A DNA stretch of 18,117 nucleotides. Origin: an uncultured Alkalilimnicola sp. Its GTDB lineage: Bacteria; Pseudomonadota; Gammaproteobacteria; Nitrococcales; AK92. Positions 13,535 to 18,117 of the stretch are shown here, piece after piece (positions within the stretch are counted from its first letter, which is position 1; each line of letters begins with the position of its first letter). The notes below the pieces were generated by a model that was not told where the DNA came from, did no database searches, and saw only the letters and a program-made list of their open reading frames with translations. Where the stretch lies: assembly GCA_937951875.1 (NCBI GenBank), contig CALGAN010000036.1:1-18117 (forward strand), read 5' to 3'. Both the position numbers and the translations under genes were made by a program.

Positions 13535-14803
13535 TCAGTTGGGTCGCTTCATGTTGCAATGGGTAGCGACGGCCGATTCGGACGCGGTCAGCGCCCGCTC
13601 ACCGACGTAGCCCATGCCGGACTTCTCGACCTCGTTCTTGGCCTTGGAGCTGAGCTTGCTCAGGAACATCGGCTGCAGGAACTGGTGGTCGGACTTGCGC
13701 AGCCGCGCCTCGCCGAACAAGGTCTGGAACGGCTTGTCCTCCAGCAGCGGCATCAGCTTGGCGGGGTCGATGCTGTCGACCTGCTCGGCCGCCTGCTTGA
13801 TCATCTGCATGAACGACACGATCGACATGTAGTACCAGTAGTACTGCTCGGCGGCGTAGCGCTGCTCGAACGTCTTGACGAAGTCCTGGAACCACTGCGG
13901 CGCACCACCCTCGTCCGGCAAGTCGCGGTAGTAGGGGCTGGAGACGAACACCTTGCCGTCGCCGGCCTTGCCGATGCTGGACGGCGCGCCCAAACCGCCC
14001 GCCGCCTGGGTGAAGTACATGGCATCGACGCCGACGTCGGCGCCGGCGCGGATCAGCAACGTCAGGTCGTTGCCCCAGTTGCCGGTGAGCACCGCCTGGG
14101 CGCCCGACTGCTTGATCTGCAGGGCGTACTGCGAGAAGTCCTTGACCTTGCCGATCGGATGCAGGATGTCGCCCACCACCTCCACGCTCGGCGCCATCTC
14201 CGCCAGCATCTTGCGCGCCTGGCGCGACCAGCCCTGGCCGTAGGCGTAATCCTGGTTGATCAGGAACACCTTCTTGATGTCGGGCCGCTCGGCGATGTAG
14301 CGGACGATCGACCGCACCCGCATGTCGAGGCTGGGATCCAGGCCGACGTGCCAGTAGCTGCACAACTCGTTGAACAGCGAGTTGTCCTGGGCCGCGAAGT
14401 TGATGTACAGGATGCTGCGGTCCGGATTGCGCTGATTGTGCTTCTCGACAGCCTGAATCAGCGCGCCGGCCACGTGCGAGCCGTTACCTTGGGCGATGTA
14501 GCGGATGCCTTGGTCGACGATCTGGCGCAGCGCCAGCAGCGACTCCTGCGGGCTGGCCTTGTTGTCGAACGGCACGATCTCGATCTTGCGGCCGGCGATA
14601 CCGCCCTGGGCGTTGAAGTGCTCGGCCAGGTACTGCCAGTGCTTGACGCCGAAATCGCCGACGTTGGCGAACGCCCCCGACAATGGATCGATGAAGGCGA
14701 TACGCAACTTCTCCTCGGCCGCGGCGCTAGCCGAGCCGAGCAGCGCGCTGCCAGCGGCCGCTGCGATCAGGATGGTTCTCAGCGCTTTTTTTATTTGCCT
14801 CAT
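13535..14803 (-). CDS. ABC transporter periplasmic substrate-binding protein, branched-chain amino acid type
   Basis: The 422-residue protein starts with a signal peptide (KK at 5-6, hydrophobic 10-23, likely cleavage after ASA near 27). A type-I periplasmic binding fold of the LivJ/Peripla_BP_6 kind follows: LRIAFIDPLSGAFANVGDFGVKHW, EIVPFDNKASPQESLLALRQI and KKVFLINQDYAYGQG. Such proteins hand amino acids, aromatic acids or other small organic acids to an ABC permease. No permease or ATPase gene is present, so it is an orphan here and must share a transporter encoded elsewhere or outside the window. Its place beside CoA-activation genes suggests the bound acid is the substrate of the pathway (inference). 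ATG 14803 has GGAGGAGGG 6 nt upstream, a strong site. It lies 197 nt after the VOC gene stop, with a hairpin between them. Confidence 0.93.
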   Translation of the reverse strand: MRQIKKALRTILIAAAAGSALLGSASAAAEEKLRIAFIDPLSGAFANVGDFGVKHWQYLAEHFNAQGGIAGRKIEIVPFDNKASPQESLLALRQIVDQGIRYIAQGNGSHVAGALIQAVEKHNQRNPDRSILYINFAAQDNSLFNELCSYWHVGLDPSLDMRVRSIVRYIAERPDIKKVFLINQDYAYGQGWSRQARKMLAEMAPSVEVVGDILHPIGKVKDFSQYALQIKQSGAQAVLTGNWGNDLTLLIRAGADVGVDAMYFTQAAGGLGAPSSIGKAGDGKVFVSSPYYRDLPDEGGAPQWFQDFVKTFEQRYAAEQYYWYYMSIVSFMQMIKQAAEQVDSIDPAKLMPLLEDKPFQTLFGEARLRKSDHQFLQPMFLSKLSSKAKNEVEKSGMGYVGERALTASESAVATHCNMKRPN

Positions 14804-14960
14804 GAAAGGCCCTCCTCCGGGTTTTTGTTGTTGTGCTACATCCCGCTCATGCGCGGTGACGATGTTGCGCTGTTACCCGGCGGCGTCCGAGGAAACGCGG
14901 CGCCGCCGTTGAAGTTCTTTCCTGCCGCTGCCGCCGGGCGGCTGTCCGGGTCGATCGCGG

Positions 14961-14993
14961 CCACGGCCCGTCCCCTCCCACGACGGTCCGTGG
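14961..14993. terminator. Hairpin just downstream of the VOC gene
   Basis: CCACGGCCCGTC (14961-14972) pairs with GACGGTCCGTGG (14982-14993) with one mismatch and a 9-nt loop. It starts 7 nt past the minus-strand VOC stop. No T-run follows. It may partly terminate the CaiB-VOC message or mark a processing site before the binding-protein gene. A further 8-bp repeat (14878-14885/14901-14908) lies beyond it. Confidence 0.5.
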
Positions 14994-15000
14994 CGAGTGG

Positions 15001-15768
15001 TCAGGGGCCGATCAGGCGGAAGCGCACGCCGCCGATGTGCACGCAGTCGCCGTCGACGGCGAGCCCGCGCGCCTGGGCGCGCTCGCGCACCCGCTGCGGT
15101 GAGGTCACCCGCACGTCGATGCCGCCCAGCCCCTCGCCGCGGCCATCGCGCACCGGCACGAAGCGCAGCAGCGCGTTGTCCACGGCCAGCTCGAAGCCGT
15201 CCTCGGCCTTCGCCACCGGGCGCTGCAGCACCTGCCCCCAGCGCCGCGCCAACCGCTCGGGGTCATCGCTCTGCAGCACCGCCGCCGCCACCGACTGGGC
15301 CAGCTCGGTGCGCACGTGCGCCTGCCAGTTCGGCCCGGCCGGGTTGTACGGGCCGTCGATCGGGCCGCCGCCGCGCGTCCAGTTGATCTCCAGCAGCGCG
15401 CCGCCGGTGTCGCGCGGGTGCAGCTGCAGGCCGCGGTACTCGTCGTTGGACAGGGCCGCGGCGACCCGCACGCCGATGGCGTCGACGTGCGCCTGCCAGC
15501 GGTCGAGGTCGTCGCAGTCGAGGATCACCATGTAGCCGCCGTCGCCGCCACGACGTTCCAGATAACGCTCGGCGGTGGTGTTCGGCTGAATGGGAGCCAC
15601 GATCTCGATGAAGAAATTGCCGATGGGCAGCAGCGCGTTGTGCAGACCGAACTTGCCCACCGCCGGATCGCGGTGGCAGACGCTCAGATCGAATACCGCC
15701 CGCAGGTCGTCCACCACCGGTTCGAGTTGACGGGCGACCAGACAGAGTTGACGAAGCCGAAGGAACAT
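15001..15768 (-). CDS. VOC-superfamily (glyoxalase-like) protein
   Basis: The 255-residue protein begins with MFLRLRQLCLVARQLEPVVDD, the strand-helix of a vicinal-oxygen-chelate module. GLHNALLPIGNFFIEIVAP (41-59) and LQLHPRDTGGALLEINW (114-130) follow. His43, Glu55, His117 and Glu127 are possible metal ligands. A second, weaker module fills the C-terminal half. Proteins of this kind are common beside CaiB/BaiF genes; their reaction is not known to me, with lyase, isomerase or dioxygenase chemistry all possible in the superfamily. ATG 15768 is preferred to 15789 because AAAGG lies about 9 nt before it, whereas nothing like a ribosome-binding site precedes 15789. It follows the CoA-transferase gene by 28 nt, so the two form an operon. 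Confidence 0.85.
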   Translation of the reverse strand: MFLRLRQLCLVARQLEPVVDDLRAVFDLSVCHRDPAVGKFGLHNALLPIGNFFIEIVAPIQPNTTAERYLERRGGDGGYMVILDCDDLDRWQAHVDAIGVRVAAALSNDEYRGLQLHPRDTGGALLEINWTRGGGPIDGPYNPAGPNWQAHVRTELAQSVAAAVLQSDDPERLARRWGQVLQRPVAKAEDGFELAVDNALLRFVPVRDGRGEGLGGIDVRVTSPQRVRERAQARGLAVDGDCVHIGGVRFRLIGP

Positions 15769-15796
15769 GTGGGTAAACCTTTCATTCAATAAGTGA

Positions 15797-16990
15797 TCAG
15801 ATAGTACCGGCCTGCCTGAGCTCGGCCAGGCGAGCCTCGGAGTAGCCGAGCCAGGCGCGCAGCACCTGGTCGGTATGCTCGCCGACGTACGGCAGGGCCG
15901 AGCGGATGGTCAGCGGCGTGCGCGACAGCTGGATGGTGACCCCCTGCATGGGCACGCGCGCCCCGCTCTGATGCTGCACCTCCACCACCTGCCGCCGGTG
16001 CCGCAGCTGCGGATTGGTCAGCACTTCGTCGATGGTGGCGACCTTGGCGCACGGGATGGAAATCTCGGTGAGCGCCGCGATGATGGCATCGGCCGGCTGC
16101 CGCCGGCACCACTGCGCCACGATCCCTTCGATCTCGTCGCGGTGGGCCACGCGCGCCGGCCGGTCGGCGAAGCGCGGATCGTTCGGCAGCTCCGGTTGCC
16201 CCATCAGCGCCGCCAACCGCACGAACATGGCGTCGTCGGTGCAGTTGATCAGCACCCAGCGGTCGTCAGCGCTAAGGAAAGTGTTGGAAGGCGCGCTGAA
16301 GCGGTCGCGATTGCCGCGCCGGGGCAGCGGCAGGTTGGCCATCGCCCGCTCGGGCAGCGCGCTGAGCAGCAACGAGGTAGCGCTGTCCAGCAGCGAGACG
16401 TCGACCATCTGCCCCACGCCGCTGCGGCTGCGCTCGAACAGCGCGGCCAGCGCGCCCATCGCCGCGTACATGCCGGTGGTGTAGTCGATGATGGTAGTGC
16501 CGGCCATGGTCGGCGGCCCGTCCGGCTGGCCGGTCAGGTCCATGATGCCGCTCTCGGCCTGGGCCACGGCGTCGAAGCACTGGCGGTGCGCCATCGGCCC
16601 GTCCTGGCCGAAGCCGGAAATGCGCACCATCACTAGCCGCGGATTGAGTCGGTGCACCACGTCCCAACCGCAGCCGAGCGCCTCCATCACCCCCGGACGG
16701 AAGTTCTCCACCAGCACGTCGGCCTGCCTGATCAGCTCGTGCAGGATCTCCATGCCGGCCGGACGGGTGTAATCGAGGGTCAGCCCCTGCTTGTTGCGGT
16801 TGACGACGAAGCAATAGAAGCTCTGGCCATCGACGCCGGGCTCGATGGCGCGGGTACGCTCGCCCTCGCCGGGGCGTTCGATCTTCACCACCTCGGCGCC
16901 CATATCGGCGAGCAGCATGGCGCAGTAAGGCCCCGCCACGAAGCGGGACAAGTCAAGTACGCGGATTCCGTCGAGAACGCCCATTGTCAC
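15797..16990 (-). CDS. CaiB/BaiF family CoA-transferase (family III)
   Basis: The 397-residue protein has the family opening VLDGIRVLDLSRFVAGPYCAMLLADMGAEVVKIE (5-38), then VENFRPGVMEALG (94-106) and VRISGFGQDGP (122-132). Asp169 (TIIDYTTGMYAAMGALAAL) is the residue that carries the acyl-enzyme intermediate in family III transferases such as formyl-CoA transferase. It lacks the His and Glu of the racemase branch seen at 5327-6490, so it most likely moves CoA between two organic acids. The start is uncertain: GTG 16990 has AGGAAG 11 nt upstream, while ATG 16984 lies 17 nt from it; both are near the family N-terminus. It heads an operon with the VOC gene and diverges from the acyl-CoA ligase gene. 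Confidence 0.92.
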   Translation of the reverse strand: MTMGVLDGIRVLDLSRFVAGPYCAMLLADMGAEVVKIERPGEGERTRAIEPGVDGQSFYCFVVNRNKQGLTLDYTRPAGMEILHELIRQADVLVENFRPGVMEALGCGWDVVHRLNPRLVMVRISGFGQDGPMAHRQCFDAVAQAESGIMDLTGQPDGPPTMAGTTIIDYTTGMYAAMGALAALFERSRSGVGQMVDVSLLDSATSLLLSALPERAMANLPLPRRGNRDRFSAPSNTFLSADDRWVLINCTDDAMFVRLAALMGQPELPNDPRFADRPARVAHRDEIEGIVAQWCRRQPADAIIAALTEISIPCAKVATIDEVLTNPQLRHRRQVVEVQHQSGARVPMQGVTIQLSRTPLTIRSALPYVGEHTDQVLRAWLGYSEARLAELRQAGTI

Positions 16991-17104
16991 GCTTGTTCTT
17001 TCTTCCTGGGCCTATTAGGTAAGGTGTTGCTTGGTGCGATCGGCCCCCGGATTCGGTGCTATCCGGGCGCCGGAAAGGCGTAGGGACGCGCTCGACGCGG
17101 GATA

Positions 17105-17159
17105 GCGCACGTTTCGAAGCGGTTTTCGCCGAAAATGCGCCTTTGCCGCCGGCCGGCGG
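17105..17159. repeat. Nested palindromes in the CoA-transferase leader
   Basis: TTTTCG-C-CGAAAA (17123-17135) is a perfect 6+1+6 inverted repeat flanked by GCGCA (17105-17109) and TGCGC (17136-17140). The perfect palindrome CCGCCGGCCGGCGG follows at 17146-17159. They lie 115-170 bp upstream of the CoA-transferase start. They may be regulator sites or leader RNA structure. Confidence 0.5.
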
Positions 17160-17367
17160 GGAATGACGAAACGCCGATTCGGTCGTAGCGATTGCGGGAT
17201 GCGCCCGAATGGGCGCCCCGCTCCTCCCCCGGGTTCGGTGCGCTGTCACGGGCAGCCTGTTCGTGCGCAAACGCTTGTTCCGCCAGCACGGGCTCGTTCT
17301 CCGTTGTTTTTGTGCGCTAGCAGCGGCGATCGGTGTTTCCAGCCCCGAGCTGAGCTGCCCCGCATCT

Positions 17368-17405
17368 TCAATTTTTTATAGAAAATATGATATGAGGACG
17401 TCAAC
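17368..17405 (-). promoter_or_regulatory. Promoter of the CoA-transferase operon with AT-rich element (copy B)
   Basis: On the minus strand TTGACG (17399-17404) and TATAAA (17375-17380) are 18 bp apart, exactly as in copy A at 12440-12477. On the plus strand TATGAT (17386-17391) could be the -10 of the ligase gene and aligns with CATAAT in copy A. AATTTTTTATA and GTCAA are identical in both copies, and most spacer positions agree. A common promoter/operator is the simplest reading. Confidence 0.7.
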
Positions 17406-17524
17406 GACGCAGCCGCGCCAAAACGGTCCCGTCACTCGGGATTTCACCAGGACGCTCCGCCCGCCCGGCGCGACAGTGCCAAGCTGCACAAAAAACAAAC
17501 CGAATGAATGATCGAGGAGTCCCC

Positions 17525-18117
17525 ATGCGCGACGACCATTCCGCCAATGCCGTGAGCTACTGGGCCGGCGAGAGGCCCATGCACGAATACTTGCTCGCCA
17601 ACGCCGAGCAGATCCCCGAGCGCACCGCCTACATCTTCTATGGCCGCGAGATCACCTGGGCCGAGCTGGCCGACGCGGCGCGGCGCCTGGCGGCCTACCT
17701 GCAAAGCCAGGGCGTGGCCAAGGGCGACCGGGTCGGGCTGTATATGCAGAACTGCCCGCAGTACCTGATCGCGCACTACGCCATCCAGATGTGCGGCGCC
17801 GTCGTCACGCCGCTCAACCCGCAATACAAAGCCGCCGAGGTCGAGTATCAGCTCGCCACCGCCGAAGCCTGCGCGGTCATCACCGACCACAACCTCGCTG
17901 CCGTGGTGGCGTCGGTCCGCGCCAACGTGCCCACCCTGCGGCTGGTGGTCACCACCCGCTACCGCGACTATCTACCGGAGCAGCCCACCTTGCCGGTGCC
18001 GGCCGAGCTGCGGGTGGCGGATGCCGAGGTCGCGGGCACCGTGGATCTGGGCCAGATCCTGCGCGAGCAGGCGCCGCTGGCCGAGCCGGTGCCGGTCGAT
18101 CTGTGGAACGACGTGTC
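17525..18117 (+). CDS. AMP-dependent acyl-CoA ligase, N-terminal part (3' end outside window)
   Basis: ATG 17525 has GAGGAG 6 nt upstream, and the frame stays open to the last base (197 codons), so the gene continues beyond the window. The translation begins MRDDHSANAVSYW. It shows the N-terminal features of ANL adenylating enzymes: YIFYGREITWAELADAARRLAAYL (38-61), GVAKGDRVGLYMQNCPQYL (65-83) and CGAVVTPLNPQYKAAEVEYQL (92-112). The AMP-binding P-loop and catalytic motifs should follow just past WNDV at the edge and cannot be checked. The enzyme would convert a carboxylic acid, ATP and CoA to acyl-CoA, AMP and pyrophosphate. Divergence from the CoA-transferase operon and a shared AT-rich element suggest it is the entry step of the pathway. 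Confidence 0.9.
   Translation, partial: MRDDHSANAVSYWAGERPMHEYLLANAEQIPERTAYIFYGREITWAELADAARRLAAYLQSQGVAKGDRVGLYMQNCPQYLIAHYAIQMCGAVVTPLNPQYKAAEVEYQLATAEACAVITDHNLAAVVASVRANVPTLRLVVTTRYRDYLPEQPTLPVPAELRVADAEVAGTVDLGQILREQAPLAEPVPVDLWNDV

Larger units (their letters stand above)
16991..17524. other. 534-bp divergent intergenic region, CoA-transferase / acyl-CoA ligase
   Basis: I see no gene here. The region holds the AT-rich promoter element copy B and several inverted repeats. These are CCCGGA/TCCGGG (17046-17067), TTTTCG/CGAAAA with one central base (17123-17135) enclosed by GCGCA/TGCGC (17105-17109/17136-17140), and a 14-bp palindrome (17146-17159). Copy B is about 400 bp from the CoA-transferase start, so that transcript would have a long leader containing the other repeats. 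Confidence 0.7.

Noticed and set aside
13418..15535. Plus-strand open frame of 705 codons
   Set aside because: It is antisense to the binding-protein and VOC genes, crosses their boundary and shows no family motif; such frames arise from GC-rich third positions.
15797..16990. A second alpha-methylacyl-CoA racemase
   Set aside because: The GHDINY and GAIEPQF motifs of the racemase are absent and Asp169 of CoA-transferases is present.
1..18117. CRISPR arrays, tRNA genes, insertion sequences, phage or defence systems
   Set aside because: No regularly spaced repeats, cloverleaf-like segments, transposase or phage motifs were seen on either strand.

Overview
The window is an 18.1 kb piece of a very GC-rich bacterial chromosome. 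The proteins look proteobacterial: a YpeA acetyltransferase, a Cache/HAMP/GGDEF sensor, a GntR-FCD regulator, CaiB/BaiF transferases and a branched-chain-type ABC binding protein. A beta- or gammaproteobacterium that degrades organic acids is my inference; there is no marker gene to fix the taxon. No rRNA, tRNA, CRISPR array or transposase was seen. Long antisense open frames occur throughout and are by-products of the base composition.

Region 1 (1-3814) is miscellaneous. It holds the 3' end of a membrane GGDEF protein with a degenerate active site, followed 8 nt later by a TlpA-like thioredoxin whose membrane part resembles a shortened Lgt. Facing them on the minus strand are a SRPBCC protein, ypeA and a two-helix membrane protein of unknown function. 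A 340-bp gap with two hairpins follows.

Region 2 (4155-12309) is acyl-CoA metabolism. On the minus strand an alpha-methylacyl-CoA racemase gene is followed by an LCAD-like acyl-CoA dehydrogenase gene. A NUDT19-like Nudix hydrolase runs divergently from them. A PaaG-like crotonase (minus) and a nitroreductase-family gene (plus) also diverge. A minus-strand operon then encodes, in transcription order, a DHRS4-like SDR, a second crotonase and a standalone ACAD10/11-type kinase.

Region 3 (12310-18117) holds regulation, activation and uptake. A GntR-FCD regulator diverges from the SDR operon. On the minus strand lie an orphan periplasmic binding protein gene and, upstream of it, a CaiB/BaiF CoA-transferase plus VOC protein pair. 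On the plus strand an AMP-dependent acyl-CoA ligase runs off the end of the window.

Together the genes can bind an organic acid outside the membrane, activate it to a CoA thioester (ligase or CoA transfer), epimerise an alpha-methyl branch, and carry out dehydrogenation, hydration and 3-hydroxy oxidation. The kinase could remove 4-hydroxyl groups. No thiolase is present. The substrate cannot be read from sequence; a methyl-branched or hydroxylated acyl chain is the best guess.

The most interesting non-coding signal is a pair of nearly matching AT-rich elements, about 4.9 kb apart, in the two divergent promoter regions of region 3. Both contain a minus-strand -35/-10 pair with identical 18-bp spacing, plus extra shared bases. 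They are good candidates for a common promoter/operator controlled by the GntR-FCD protein.
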